Positions 1 to 12,601 are shown, counted from the stretch's first letter. The stretch: DNA of 64,000 nucleotides from Filobasidium wieringae (GCA_001600055.1 BCIV01000026.1:40481-104480), one strand, 5' to 3'. The notes: generated by a model not told the origin, from the letters alone. Numbers and translations: made by a program.

Positions 1-590
1 TATACCCGGATCATATGGTTTCCACCGAGATCGTCAACCCTCTTACGATCATCCCACCCGCAGCGGATTGCGTACCGCAAACATTCTGTTATGCGTATCT
101 CCAGGTCGCGCATGACCAAACTCATCTTGGATCTTACTTTTGGGGCCGGACCATCAGCCAGAAGACCTTTGAGAGCGGGCTACCGATGGGAGCAATGTAT
201 CCTATGCACAGTCTTCAGATACCAGCACAGACAACTGGGTCACTCTCAATCGGATTCGACAGGCAGGAAGAAGCGATGGTCGATCCAGTTCTCGCATTCC
301 TCGCCTCGATCACATCTCTACTCATTGTGGTCTTCATCTACGTCCGCTTCGTCTACCGTTGCTGTTATCGCTACCTTCCCCTCGATCGATTGATCTTCTA
401 CGGTAACCTGGGAGAAAGGATCATTGGAGGTTTCAGAGGTCATGTCATGGAGTGCTATAGGGACGAGATGAAGTCTGTCTTCGAAATGAAGGTGATCGAG
501 CTTCAAGCCGAAAGTCGTGATAAGCAGAAGCGTTGAAAGAAGAGGAGAATAGATTATGGACCAATCGGATTCTTTCCTATTCATCAATGA
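1..590. other. Unresolved left edge, open frames on both strands
   Basis: The plus strand is open from about 15 to 536 (173 codons) and holds one hydrophobic stretch around residues 90-110 that could span a membrane. The minus strand is open from 587 to 318 and ends in an acidic Asp/Glu-rich tail. Neither frame has splice sites or a motif that would decide between them, and the neighbouring minus-strand gene ends at 596. It may be the end of a gene cut by the window edge. No function is assigned. Confidence 0.2.
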
Positions 591-595
591 GATTT

Positions 596-1685
596 CTATC
601 GACTATACACGGGAGGTGGTCCGTTGACTGGATCTGCTGGTCGATTTCTGTCAATTTGAAGAATCCGTTGTGGCTTTCTTTTTGTCATCCTTCCAATAAT
701 CATGCCAACAACCGTTGCATACACCCAACCGGGTACTTCCGCGAAAGAGATACCGTTCCGTTTCATCGATTCCAGCCACAGTATCGTCTCTTCCAGCGAG
801 AATTCGTCGACCATATGAGAGAGATGGTTGATGGCTGTAGCAAGGTCCGTAAGGATGGTGGTGATGACCAACTTGACAAGGTGACGCCGTGAACGAGATG
901 ATGAAGATGGGTCATACAATTGACCGCTTGTGAGGTGAGGAAATAGCCGGAAAGTGAGCTGTGATAGATCCTGCTTGATCAAGATCAAGGTAGTTTCGAC
1001 GTGCTGCAAGCGGTCGACAAGCAATAGAAGTTAACTTGTGCGCTATCAATATTGTGACCATGATTGTACACACTCTGTAGATCTCTTTCGAACGCTTCAC
1101 AAGCCGGTACCGATACAGTGCCTGTCCACTGATGTCTTTTTCCTCAGTGATGAGAGCTTGGCGGCTGTCGAGCTGCATCTTTCGTAACGAGGGAGTTTGA
1201 AGATCGTACCAGAAGATCTAGAACAGGGACGTGTTCATGGTTAGACAACTGACGAAACGGCAACTAGTCGTTTCCTAGGCACTTACACCATGGGATGCTC
1301 GGTGATTGGTACCGGATGACTCATAATCCGCTCTAGGATGGGCTATTCCTAGCTTCAAGAACAGGCGAGGATCATGTGCTAGGCTGGCAAGGCTCTTGTC
1401 AGACGAAAGAAGGCCGTCGACCGCCCCTTGGGACCAAGCTTGCTATTCGTCCAAAGACTGGTTTCTATCATCCCTGAGGCTGAGATCAGGGGCAGCAAGG
1501 TTGTCGAGTTCCTCTCGAGCTTGGTGTAGCTTGCAATAGTACGAGGTCACGCCGAATGGGATATGACTGTGTAGCAGCCTGTCGGTATAGCCTACCACAT
1601 CCACGCAAAGGCATGCAGCTGTAAAAGCTGTGAGAGAGACGGCAATGCCCTTGAAGAAGAGTCCTCCCAGCGACGACGTGTACAT
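596..1685 (-). CDS. Hypothetical protein, multi-exon
   Basis: I do not recognise this protein. Three minus-strand exons join in phase: 1442-1287, 1217-1074 and 1003-596, with introns of 69 and 70 nt (donors GTAAGT and GTGTGT, acceptors TAG and CAG). They give about 235 residues ending in a Pro-rich tail. The exon 1217-1074 is rich in Arg/Lys and Asp/Glu, and the last exon has amphipathic helices with Leu/Ile/Val and a short hydrophobic segment near the C-terminus. A first exon probably lies between 1685 and about 1600, where an ATG-started frame of 80 codons begins with a hydrophobic stretch that could be a signal anchor; its junction is not resolved. The phase-consistent joins are the main evidence that this is a real gene. 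Confidence 0.6.
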
Positions 1686-1699
1686 CTAGCAAATATCAT

Positions 1700-2860
1700 G
1701 AGTTTACTGAAAGGATGTTGAGCTGGTGAGTGTGTTTCTCGGCGGTATCGATCCTGGAGGTCTGCGGTATGAACAATTCGAGGTCTTGGTTGAAGCTTAA
1801 GGCTGTTGCGTTAGACTTTTGACGTTAATGTATTGCGTTGATCCGGCTCATATAGAAGGCGAGGGCGAGGTTGTGACCGAGAGAATGGTACATTCTATTG
1901 TTCCACTGACCCGAACAAAAAGCTTGTTGACCACGAACGACCAAGTGATGAAGGCATGGCTCAAAACGAGTGAACCGACTATTCCAAACCGAGCGTATAT
2001 CATCTGGTCTCCAAAGTCGAGGTGATGCTAGACGTTACGACGTAAAAAAGAGTGAGTCGTGCACTTGCTGAGCCATATAAAAAGAATCGAAGCGGTCCGT
2101 GCCAGAGATATCGTTGAGGTGGGATTGTGTTGCGCGTGTGCTGCAATTGTGTTGCAATCGTACAGCCTGATGCAGCACTCGTATCTCATCCGTGTACTGA
2201 GCGATGTAACCGTGTGCGTTCTCGTGTCTTGCTCACGCAGCCTGAGCTGCGTTTGTGCTGCACTTGTGTTTCCTGTGCTCACTTTGTGTATCTCGACCGT
2301 GCTGCCTTGTGCTGCAATTGTGCCTTGATTGTGCTCCAGTTGTGGAGTGAGTTACAAAGCGTTACAATCGATCCCTTGACAATGTCACCCAATGCGACCT
2401 GACCTGACCCGATCTGTAGCTTTACACAGCGTACACAGCTGCGACTCGACAAGACATTCCTGCAAGATCCTTGAATCATTCCTTTGTCACCAAATCGGTC
2501 CGATTAGATGTGCAAAGCACGTGGTATCTTGCTAACTTGAACGATACGATGTTGGCACATCCCTCGTGAGCTTCAGAAGGTTTCGACTCTATTCCAAGGC
2601 TGACGATGTGATTTTTGATACCTCTCAGGTGTTGACGACACGTCCAAACACACACAAGCGGTCTCGGCGGTCCAGGTGTTGTCTAGGAAGGCGTTATACA
2701 CCTGCAGTGAGATAACAAAGCCACTAGCTCGATCGATATTCATATGAACCTTTTCGATTTCAACAGCCTAGCTTGATACCATACTACGTCTTCCGACCTG
2801 AAGTCAGCTCTAGCTGTAATCGCATCAGATTGAATTCAACGGCAGGGAAGAAATTCTACA
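1700..2860. other. Intergenic, no gene seen; GT-rich repeat inside
   Basis: No frame with credible exon structure was found. The only clear structure is the GT-rich repeated motif listed separately at 2138-2345. Confidence 0.5.
2138..2345. repeat. Dispersed short motif GTGCTGCAATTGTG
   Basis: The 14-mer GTGCTGCAATTGTG occurs at 2138-2151 and 2309-2322, with a one-base variant (GTGCTGCACTTGTG) at 2255-2268, in a strand strongly enriched in G and T. Related words (GTGCTGCACTA, GTGCTGCGTTCGTG) recur near 7970-8036. The spacing is irregular, so this is not a simple tandem array. It could be remains of an older repeat or a set of protein binding sites. Confidence 0.45.
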
Positions 2861-2864
2861 AACG

Positions 2865-3390
2865 AGGACCTTTCTTATTACACTTAGATACGATCTCAAG
2901 CATGAGGGGACGCAAGCAAACTTTGATTCGATAGGCGTGAAGGACGGACGTGGCATTTTCGTCTGCAGCTTCGCTGGGCTGAGTCAAGACAAGGAAAGAC
3001 GATGGATTGAACAAGGCAGAAGGGGATATCGAGCTGTACGCAACAATCGGGAAAGGTGCTACCGGTAATACCTTCAGATCCTGAGCTCAATCAAATCGCC
3101 TTATCGCCGAAGAGCATTAGAGGGAACCGCTGTCTTTCAGTAGAAGTCGACGAATGAAAAACCTCAGCGTATAACTGAACAGGTCAAAACGGAGCAAGCC
3201 ATGTGGGGCTCAGATATCACATCTTACCTCATATCCTCAACAAAGGCTCCACTTCTCCCTCCTTCAATCTGGAGCTGTACATCATTCGCAGCAACGAACC
3301 TTAAACGAGGCCAACCAGAATCTCGATTTCCGGACTCCATCTCAGTCAAATTCCAAATGTGCTGGGACGGCATGTCTGTCCTAATTGCTC
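2865..3390 (-). CDS. Possible gene fragment, hypothetical
   Basis: On the minus strand a frame from about 3388 to 3228 reads like coding sequence and ends at a good donor (GTAAGA). A second open stretch lies at about 3083-2871. The phases I tried across the gap of about 140 nt all run into stops, so either the junction is different or the gene is decayed. No family is recognised. Confidence 0.22.
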
Positions 3391-3469
3391 AAGCTTCGGA
3401 CCGAATATTGAGTACGGAATACCTGACTAATGGCCGCAACGAGGTCCCGATCAGCCTTTCATGAACGCA

Positions 3470-5460
3470 GGCGACTTGGTGAGCAAAATTAGCCACTGCC
3501 TCCCAAACAATCGATCTATAGGCTAATTGGAGTATAAAGATATTAGCCCGTCTACTTCAGTGAGGGCTCACTGATGCGGTTAGGTGGTCATTCTTCTCAA
3601 TCGGGCAGGAAGCCCTTACTATGGAACTGGTATTGCCTGACGGCTACCTATCTCTGCTTCAACCGTCATACGAGGTCAAAGACAGCGTATATCAATAGCG
3701 ATCTATCGGACGACCGTGTTTCGAGATGTAATTACCCTCGGGGGCGGACGATCGCCCTTTCAAGCCGCAAAAGCTACGATGGTGACTCGTCTGAATTGTA
3801 CGACTTCAGGACGGTTCCTCGCCGTGGCAGTCCATCTCGCCGTCGCCCTGGGAAACCAATCTTCCACGAGATTGCAATTGGATCAGCTTAATACTAGCTC
3901 TTCAGAATGCTCTGTCATTAAACCTAATCCCCATGCGGACTCAGGTCTACCAGCTCGTGCCGAGGAACAGGGCTGCTCACCTACGGGGGTAGACATGAGA
4001 TCTAGTAAACTTCGTGTCATACAGCTGACATCATGTCGAAAGTCGGCTCTTATGGTCAAGCTTATTGTACTTTGCTGAGGCGAAGCAGGATGGAACCTTT
4101 CAAGGGATGGAAACCCGGTCAGCGACGTGCTCGGTAAGATGGATTTTCTCAAGCGTTTCTTGCAAACGCTATAATCGCTTCTGGCCATAAGTATGAGGCC
4201 CTTCGGCTAGTCTCGGTTACTAGCCGTCTGAAGTGATAATGAACGATGCTAGGAGCTATGAGAAGGATGCTTTGGTCAGCGGGGAAGTAAGCGAAGAACT
4301 CACTCCGGGAAGCGTCAACCGAGGTTCCTCGCTCAATCCTTTCGGAATCCTCCCCGCTTCATGCGGCCACCCCTGCCGTGGCATTTTGGTGGGTATCTTC
4401 CGTATAGCGAGTCCGGAACGGCTTTTCTTACACCCCGTTCCTTTGTTACCTCTAGAGACTCGTCATTTATCGCGATGATATTGTGATATATGACAGTCTA
4501 CGTGACACTCCTTGCCAGGCAGCGCAACCACATCATGCCTCAATGCAACTCGGTTCGTAATTATCCGCTTGAGTTCTTGGAGGATCATGAAACCAGCACC
4601 CGTGGTACAGGTCCCGATTAATTACCGGGAAAATATAAAGGTTATACCGGTGGCGTCGACCAGATCTTCAAATCGCGATGTGATTGATTCTGACCTTGTG
4701 ACATATCTCACTTATCAATCACCGCCGTGCGTATTCTGTTTAGAGAATTGACATATTGAACGCTAGCAGCTCGTAGTAGACATCGTCGCCGAAAGTATCA
4801 GTACGAGTTGGTGATAGCATTTGGCAAATGCTTCGTATCCGTATGCAGCTCATTTTCCCCCAGCGCTACTCTACAGCGTACATAGCATTCGTTACTAAAG
4901 ATATTGAATCAAATCGGGTGCTTTCTCGCTCAAGCAGAACGATCGAGAGTGCCTTGAAGTTCGAACGCCGAACTACAATTCGGAAGATCCGCCTTTACAG
5001 CTCACTGCCGTACAACTAATCCTGAGATACCAACCCTGCACAATGATAACGTATGAACTGAAAGCACGCTCAATGTGCCGATCGATGATGGTTGGACAGC
5101 AGGCATGTCGTCAGAATATGATAGCGGATATGTGGGGATTGATTTGCGATCTGATCGGTCGATATGGTCCGGAAGAGGAAGAGAACGATTGAGAGAACGG
5201 TCGATGGATGATAAAGGCTGAACGCGGCGCTTTGGTCTTTTGTAGAAGAGTTGCTTCGCTCTTACGCTCTAACACGAAGATTCTCTGCCGGGGCATGCGA
5301 ATTGGCTGCACAATCCGGTTAGCCAAGACCAAGGAAAGCTAGCTGCTCAGACCGGCTTTCTGAGTCGACCATGAATGGTCGACGATTCTCGGTGATTATC
5401 CAATGGATCGGTTGTTGTAATTCTGAGCCTGGACAAAAGGTACTATCCACTACAAGCTAC
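3470..5460. other. No convincing gene
   Basis: Several open frames of 60-120 codons exist on both strands (for example + 3716-4078 and - 4188-3883), but they overlap each other in different frames, lack splice-site support and show no recognisable domain. I see nothing else here. Confidence 0.4.
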
Positions 5461-5498
5461 GGTCACTATGTCAGACTGGCTAATATTGCTGGCAACTC

Positions 5499-5906
5499 CT
5501 AGCTCCCAGCAATCCTCGACCAACTCCAGTCCAGCTGCTCTGCTTTGTAAAACCGACTCACCTCAAACCTACGACACGCGAAACCGCCGCCACTCTCAAG
5601 ATGTTGAGTACAGGCCGAAACATCGATTCTCCTTCGATCGCCATGATCAGAATGACGGCAAAGCCGATCTATACTCCGTCTGAGCTTGGGGTACAGTTTC
5701 CGCTTGCTTATGTCCTCGTTGGCTTCCTCTTTGAGTTCAAGGGATAGACCGGAAGGGTTCGACCACTTACGCGTCACTCGAGAGGTGATAGCGAACGGAA
5801 CTGGACCAACGGAGCAATAACGTAGTTGAAAGATTACTTCGTCCTTCTGGACGATGGGACAAGTAGTCCATCGAAAGCTACAGCCTCTTGTGCCTGTGAA
5901 ACTCAA
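5499..5906 (-). CDS. Possible hypothetical protein or fragment
   Basis: The minus strand is open for 135 codons. The first 75 residues (Cys/Trp-containing start, then a charged Lys/Glu stretch) look more like coding sequence than the rest, which may be intron. No motif, start context or partner exon was found to confirm it, and no family is recognised. Confidence 0.22.
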   Translation of the reverse strand: MSFTGTRGCSFRWTTCPIVQKDEVIFQLRYCSVGPVPFAITSRVTRKWSNPSGLSLELKEEANEDISKRKLYPKLRRSIDRLCRHSDHGDRRRIDVSACTQHLESGGGFACRRFEVSRFYKAEQLDWSWSRIAGS

Positions 5907-5909
5907 TAA

Positions 5910-6136
5910 TCCATATCAACCTTGGTCGATACCCCAGATATGCCAGCAAGAACCATCCGTGTCGCAAGTCGACTTATTGGGCCATCGGCAGACTTGATCT
6001 GACCACATCCCCGAGGATCTTCTGGCTGAGAATTCGAGTTCCTGGAGAGCAATCTAAGCTAAAAATTGAAATAGGATTTGGGCATCCTCGGGTGGCAGAT
6101 AATTGTCCGAGCTTATTCGCCATTTAGCATAAGCCT
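5910..6136. other. Short intergenic gap
   Basis: Nothing recognised. Confidence 0.4.
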
Positions 6137-6759
6137 CTATCTGTCCAGCAGCGGTTTGGTCCACGGATACGAGGTGTACCCTAGAGTGAAGCAATCCAAT
6201 GCACGCAAATGAAACATGATGCAGCAATGAAATGAAAGACAGCCTGGAAGGCCTCGGCTACTAGGTCGAATCGACGATACTCGATGGCGATATAGTTTCT
6301 TTCCATAATCAATAGTCGATTGCTGAGTCCGGTAGTGTGCATGTGAGGTTAGATTGGTACGGTCCGGGAGCTTCAAAGACTAGATCAAATCGCAAGTAGT
6401 CGATTTGAGACATCAACCTATCATTCCAGTTATACACAAAAGACCCTTTCGCACTTACCGAGAATGTTGATTCCCCCAGTCGATGAATGCTACATCCCCC
6501 AAGAAACGACAAGTTCTCTTTCTTTCCCGTTGTAGAACTAAATTCCATCGAAAACCATCCCTTTGATCCTGGACGATCTCGGAACGAATTTTATGAATCT
6601 CTTCGGTCGTGTACAGCGTCGTTCTTTTACGATTCGTTCAGGGTTATGAGGCAGGGCAAGGTGACTGACTCGAATGCTAGGTCCAAAGCCTTTATTCCAG
6701 GTTAGGGTTATGCCGCTATGATAAGGATGAGTATACGAGTCTGAATCGTGCATGCTCAA
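6137..6759 (-). CDS. Possible two-exon hypothetical protein
   Basis: An exon ending at 6459 stops at a consensus donor (GTAAGTG); the next exon starts at 6379 after an acceptor TAG, a 79-nt intron, and keeps phase 0. The joined frame runs to a stop at 6137. Upstream, a frame to 6759 may belong to the same gene but is in another phase. No domain is recognised. The splice join is the only support, so a decayed gene is equally possible. Confidence 0.33.
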
Positions 6760-6769
6760 TCCAGACAGA

Positions 6770-8130
6770 CCTTATCCTGTCTACATCGTTGACCCCTTCA
6801 GTTCGGCAATCTTCAATCAGTGAGCAGCAGACTTACCTAGGTATGCTTGATGATATGCTATCACGTTCTGTGAAGGGTGGTGACTGTTTGGGTATAAGCT
6901 GAAATGCTTCTTGTCGAACGGGCGAGAACCTTCCTTACGAACGACAAGTCGACCAAGCGTTGCCATTCGTTGTGACCTGGAACCGCGAACTAGTCCTTGT
7001 CCCCAGAGGAGTCAGGACCTTTGCGCAAGCATCCCGCCGTTACCTTAAAAGCCTGTTGGGGGGAACTCGGTCAAGTCATCGTGTGGTTTACGGTGATCCA
7101 TCGGTCGATTGGTGGAGGAAGTCAAGGTTGTCAAGGTCTGCTCGGACTGAACAAGGGCCTGAGCAAGATGTTCAGATCACATGTGTATTGGGACTTCAAG
7201 CGACTCACAACATATCGCGATCAGGTGTGCGAGCTGAAAGCGAGGAAGGGGCTTGGAAGTGTTTGTCCTCCGTATCGAAAGCTACTTATATTAAGGCGGC
7301 CTGGTGACCTAATGCAGTCTGTCTTTGATTCTCTCCCAAACTCTCTCTCTTCAGTTGCCATCCACCCATGAAACCATCGGTCGTCAACCGCCTCTCTCGC
7401 TCTTATTCTAAGATAGACTAGAGATGATGGTGATTCCTTCGGACGGAGCGATATCTTGCAGGGTAAGAGCGATTGAGCAACAAAAAGAAGGGCGGAAAGT
7501 AAGGTTCGAAGTTTGGAAGGGGGCAAGCACTCGGATGAAAGCCAGAGTGAGGTCCAAATTCCGACATTGACTTACTATATCGACCTTGTAGAGATGTGCA
7601 TCCTCTTTTGCTGTTTCTCCGGGTCTTTAGATTGCTACTATTTAGTGATTGGGATAAACTCGAGGAAAGAGAGGTCAGGGCTGAAGCACACAGAGCGACA
7701 ACTGCCGTGCCGTTACCGAAGTGACGGGTCGACTGCATGATGAACTTGAAGAAAAGAGGTAGTAATCATCCTCGCAGAAGGTGAGCCGCTCTGTAGTTCT
7801 TGGGCGACTGCAAATCGTAGACGAAAAGTCACGTGACTGATTCTAGCAAATTCCCGCTGGGGATTATGCCACGTCATGGAAGCTTTACAAACTCGTGTCG
7901 TGCTCGTAACACCTAGTGACGCAAATGTGACGCTGTCGATACGCGCTTGAGCCCCCTTGTGGTCTAACTGTGCTGCACTAATGTTGATTTTGTGAAATTC
8001 GGCGCTGCGCTTATGCCGCAGTCGTGCTGCGTTCGTGTCCCTTTCGTCCCTCCACCTGGAGCAATCAGAGGGAGATTGATCCTGACCCTCGGATTCACCC
8101 TGGTCAAACTAAATCGATTTAGAGGGACAA
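6770..8130. other. No convincing gene
   Basis: Overlapping open frames at + 6960-7371 and - 7738-7418 are about 105-125 codons long but conflict with each other and carry no recognisable domain. Motifs related to the GT-rich repeat of 2.1-2.3 kb reappear at about 7970-8036. Confidence 0.35.
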
Positions 8131-8340
8131 ACAGGAATTGATTTTAGAATATCACATCTGTGACTCAAGGATGATTTTACAGAGTATCATGATCACAAGT
8201 GAATATATCTGTCTTGGTTTGGTGATTATCCTAAATCAGGCAAGGCAGACTGAAGCAAAACGGGATGGAATGATCCAGAATGACTCATACAGGAGGAAGG
8301 TAGAGTATCAAGGAATACAAAGTGACCAAGCGTTGAGGGT

Positions 8341-8484
8341 AATACCAAATTGTCCTTACAGCTGTCAACATCCCAGGTTATGCAAATGTCTTATTCTATT
8401 TGCGGAGTGACCGGGTGTTCAGAGGAATACCAAGTTGCTCTCACAGCTATTATTTGTCCAGGTTCTTGCAGTTGTCTTATCTCA
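8341..8484. repeat. Imperfect tandem repeat, period about 85 bp
   Basis: The sequence starting AATACCAAATTG at 8341 is repeated with changes from 8426 (AATACCAAGTTG), and the similarity continues through CAGGTT, TGCA and TGTCTTAT words in the same order. Two units are visible, directly upstream of the 568-bp duplication. Confidence 0.55.
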
Positions 8485-8490
8485 TCCCTG

Positions 8491-9600
8491 AATCCCACTG
8501 ATATCTTAACAAGTTGATGAAGTTGATGAAGTTGAAGTGAGCAACAAGGGTAGCTAGGCCTTGTTGTGTTGATGGTTGAAGGTGCTGAAGCGTGAGTGCT
8601 GAAGCTGGTGGTGAAGGTATGAGTCTGGAAAAATATTCTATGGAGACTGAAGAACTAGGAGGTATGAGTGTTCAGCTCTGTTCATCCTCTTCTGGTCTTG
8701 TATATATATCCACACCACAGTAGAGTACAAGTCAGAGGTAATCAAGAAGGATCCACAAAGTCCCACAAGCATCTGGAAGATAGTACCAGTATCCATAGGG
8801 TGAATCTTATTCCTGCCAAGGAATTGATGAAGTATGTGTTTGAGAACCCTAAGTTTGATGAGGTAGGTGTTTGAGATCACAAGGTTTGATCAAGTACGTG
8901 TTTGAGATCAAGAAGGTTTGATGAAGGCTGAAACTGATTGATGAGTCCGTGAATCTGTAGTGCTGTGCAGCTGTGCTGTGTTGGTGGTTCAACTGTGCAT
9001 GTTGGTATATCTGGTGTGTATAGTGCGTATAGTGTGTGTATCCTTCACACTATCCCCAAATCCCACTGATGTTTTAGCAAGTTGATTAAGTTGATGGAGT
9101 CGAAGTGGGCAACAAGGGTAGCAAAGCCTTGTTGTGTTGAAGGTTGCAGGTGCTGGAATGTAAGTGCTGAAGCTGGCGGTGAAGGCACAAGTCAGGAAGC
9201 ATGTTATATACAGATTGAAGGTATGATTATGTGATTGTTCCGCTCTGTTCCTCCTTTTCAAACGTAGTAGTTGTATGTTACAAGGCAACAGAGTATCTGT
9301 GAGAGGGATACAAAAAGGGTGTGTAAAGTAGTACACAAATTTGTCAAGTGGTACCAGTATCCCTCAATTGGATCCTCTTCCAGGAAAGGGACAGTGAAGT
9401 ACTTGATTGAGAGTACCAAACTTGATGAAGTGTGTGTTCCAGACCAAAAAGATCTGATAGAAATTGATTGTTGAGTTTGCAAAAGCACCCTAGTGTTGTG
9501 TTGACATTCCAAGTTTGTATGTTAGAGTGTTCATTGTGTGTAAAGTGCATGTAGTGAGTGTAGTGTGTGTAGTAGCATGTAGACCATATATCCTTCAAGA
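8491..9600. repeat. Two direct copies of a ~560-bp unit, LTR-like
   Basis: The unit beginning AATCCCACTGAT at 8491 recurs at 9059, a period of 568 bp. The order of shared words is kept over the whole unit (GCAACAAGGGTAGC, CCTTGTTGTGTTGA, GTGCTGAAGCTGG, GTACCAGTATCC, TTGATGAAG, then GT-rich words ending ATCCTTCA). Similarity is perhaps 70-80 percent by eye. Two adjacent old solo LTRs, or a tandem duplication, would both explain it. No coding content was found between them. Confidence 0.6.
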
Positions 9601-10771
9601 GGACACAGAAGAGGGGAGATGTTGCATTGTACTTAACTTAGATTGTATGGCTCAATAGTGCATGGACTGGACTATAAATACAAGCGTGAGTTTGGAAGAT
9701 TGTGCAATTTCCAGTGATCCATTTCTCAAGTTGATTTGCATCCTTCTTGCCTCAATGATTGAGAGAGATATTTCTGATCACCATGAACTCATGCAGTAAA
9801 AGAGTATGCTCAACCCACTGATACCTAAGATTATACCATTGCTGTCACCAAATTGGCTGATCATCATTCAGTCAGTGGTTGAGCTCCTCCATTTGATTGC
9901 TGTCTTCTAGATTGTTTTTCTATTGTATTGGCTACTGGTAGATTGTGCAATGCCGGATCATGACTAAGCTGAGCGGTAGAGTGGATACGATGTGTCTGGA
10001 GTGTGTTAGTCATTAGCAATAACCTGACCTTCACCGTGTCCAATAAAGTGACAAAATTGACAAAATTGACTATTATAAGTGTAGCAGGGCGTTGTTGTAC
10101 TAAAAGTTGAGTGAACAAGTGTTTGTTGAGCAGTATCAGCATCTATAAAGTCATACAGCACAAGTGTTATGAAGCCCTAAATCACTAGGAGTAAACAAGT
10201 AAACAGTATGTGACACCATCTGTCCAAGCTGTTTCTTCATAGGTAGCACTCAATCATTACAAACGCACATGGCCTGAACCTGCGTCCTGTCAAGCACTGA
10301 AGACATCATCATCCCACTCTGAATATAGAGAGAAACTTACAGCACTTCGATTGCTTGGTCATGTTCAATGCACATGGATCAGTTGCATGAGTGAGATGGA
10401 TGTGATCTAGCAATGAAGATTGTACATGGAGAGCTGCAGCTGGCAGGAGTACTGTTTTGAAGATCTTCAAACAGAAAGAGGTGCAGGAGGTACACAAAAA
10501 CAGGTAGCATTAATGCATCTCTTTAGCTTTCTGAAGAAGGTCTGTAGCTACAAAGAGAGTCCTTCATTCCTCCTGTGTTAGTAAGTCATCTCTACCAAAT
10601 CTGATCTCTTGTCTTTGTCAGTATGGGTCATAGGACTGACAAGGAATCACACCCTGCTATGACCTACCAAGGTGTATGGTAAGGCACTTGTTGCGTTCTC
10701 TACACATAGACAAGGCCAGAGAGGGAACAAAAGCAGCTATTCATCACATCAGCTTTCAAAGAATACATTCA

Positions 10772-10997
10772 TTGTAATTCAGTGATAACTATATAGAGCA
10801 TCACCACTCCACAGCAACATACCTGTTGTGATTCAGTGATAAGTAAGAATCAGAACAGGGAGACTGAAGCAAAGCAAGATGGAAGGATGGAGAGTACTTG
10901 TACATGAGACGGCCAGGGAGAGCAGGATGCCCACAAGAGGGGAGATGTTGCCTGATGCTAGGCTGAGGTTGGACAGCGTGATAATGCATCGCCAACA
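10772..10997 (+). repeat. LTR-like repeat, copy A (direct)
   Basis: A copy of a ~225-bp family. It has a 53-bp leader starting with a diverged ATTCAGTGATAA word, then TGTTGTGATTCAGTGATAAG at 10824, and ends at CCAACA near 10997. The TG start and CA end, and the presence of three copies in this block, suggest a solo LTR. Compare copy B at 13101-13324. Confidence 0.5.
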
Positions 10998-11287
10998 GTA
11001 TCACTGAGGGAAATCGCTTGCTCACATAGATCACCTGACCATGATTTATGCTTGATTCTCTTGCACTATACATCTTATGCTTATCATACAAGCTTTTCTC
11101 ATTTGAGCCATTGAAGAGTTAGTGAAGGGATCTCTGCTGTAATGTCTTGCCAACTTGATCACAATATTTCGATATACACAGCCATTGGTACTACATCAAC
11201 CTCTGGGTAAGAAGGCCACTCCCAAGGGAAAGAACTCCCTGATCCCCTTCTTTGTAAGATCTAGCAGAATTACTGTCACCAAGGGAC

Positions 11288-11302
11288 CCTAACCCCTAAC
11301 CC
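11288..11302 (+). repeat. Telomere-like motif CCTAACCCCTAACCC
   Basis: Two CTAACCC units at an internal site. The same type of motif terminates the two LINE 3' ends at 51003 and 63888. The sequence before it does not resemble that LINE tail, so it may be the end of another element or an interstitial telomere seed. Confidence 0.5.
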
Positions 11303-12447
11303 ATAAATACCTGTAGACCATCAACCTAGGTTGTCAAGTGCAAATCACAGCTGGGAAAGCAAATTAGGGCAGACAAAGATAGGGTAACAATTGGCATGAA
11401 AGAAGGCGAAAGAACGCAGGGGAGACACATAGAGGAGAGGTATGTCAGATGACAGTGAGCACAGGCTGAAGAACTAATGGATTATATGTGAAAGATACAG
11501 CCAACAGCAGGACCTACAATGTTTTGTCAGCTTTTCTTATTTGTATTGACACAGTCCTGCTGTTGTGGCCAACTATAGGCTAACAGCCTGAACTTATAAG
11601 CGTTACTGTAAGCTCTACAATTTACTCTACATCCCACTGGAAGACTTGCCTGACTGGCGCATGACTTGTTTGTGAGTTAGGCGTTATTCATTCCTCCTGT
11701 CAAAGAATAGTTTGTGCACATATTGGCAATGGTATCTGGAGGTACTCTTATCAAGAACTTGTGAGACTGATACATGACCTATAGTAATGGCAAACAAATG
11801 GAGATTTTATATTGAAATTACTCTACAGTGGAGTGGGCTAGAACCTGCTGTTCTGTGAGTCTCAACAGGCACATCCTCCATCCCTTCAACTTGTACTCAC
11901 AAAGATCACAATGACATGTATGGTCTGGTACCCAATCATGAACAATCAAATGAAAGTTGGCCGCATTGAGATTTATCTATTTGCTATGCACATCATGCTG
12001 AAAATCCTGCACTGCAAGATTCAAATACATCAAAGTTGTAGCATATGTAACAGGCTTTGTTTGATCAACCCACAGCTCACAGCTACATATGACAAAAGAT
12101 AGGTTGCTGACATAATATATGGGGTGCTATTAGTCTGCATCTGGTATCCAATAAGGCACTTCAGCTTTTTTGCTGAGCACTTGTCAACTGTGTCAAAGTC
12201 CAGGCAGTACTTACATATCATATGTCATACTCCTTTCCAAGTGTTTTCATCAGCTGGCATGAATTACAGACAGAGGCAAGTATAATGGTCTTGTCATCAT
12301 TGCATTATTGTATCTCAGTGAAACGTTTATGGAGTGTTGTCATTGCAAGATGACATATCTGTCTTGATTTGGTACTATGTGTGATACAAGTGGGAAATCA
12401 AATCTACACGGTGACATAGCATGCAATACAAGGACTCTGAACGCAAG

Positions 12448-12601
12448 TGTTAGATATGTGCTATCGTGCAGTATCTTGTAATGCCTTCCCTCTTGTGTGT
12501 GTCCTCCTCTCTGTCTCTCTCCCATACAAGTCATCTCTTCTTTCATACTACTCTACTTTAGTTTCCCTGTTCTGATTCTCACTTATGACTGAATCACAAC
12601 A
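12448..12601 (-). repeat. LTR-like repeat, copy C (inverted)
   Basis: Read on the minus strand, this copy starts with the same TGTTGTGATTCA word as copies A and B, followed by an imperfect inverted copy of it, then the AACAGGGAAACTAAA word, and ends near ATATCTAACA. It lacks the 53-bp leader of the other two. It lies between A and B in opposite orientation, which suggests a separate insertion. Confidence 0.5.
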
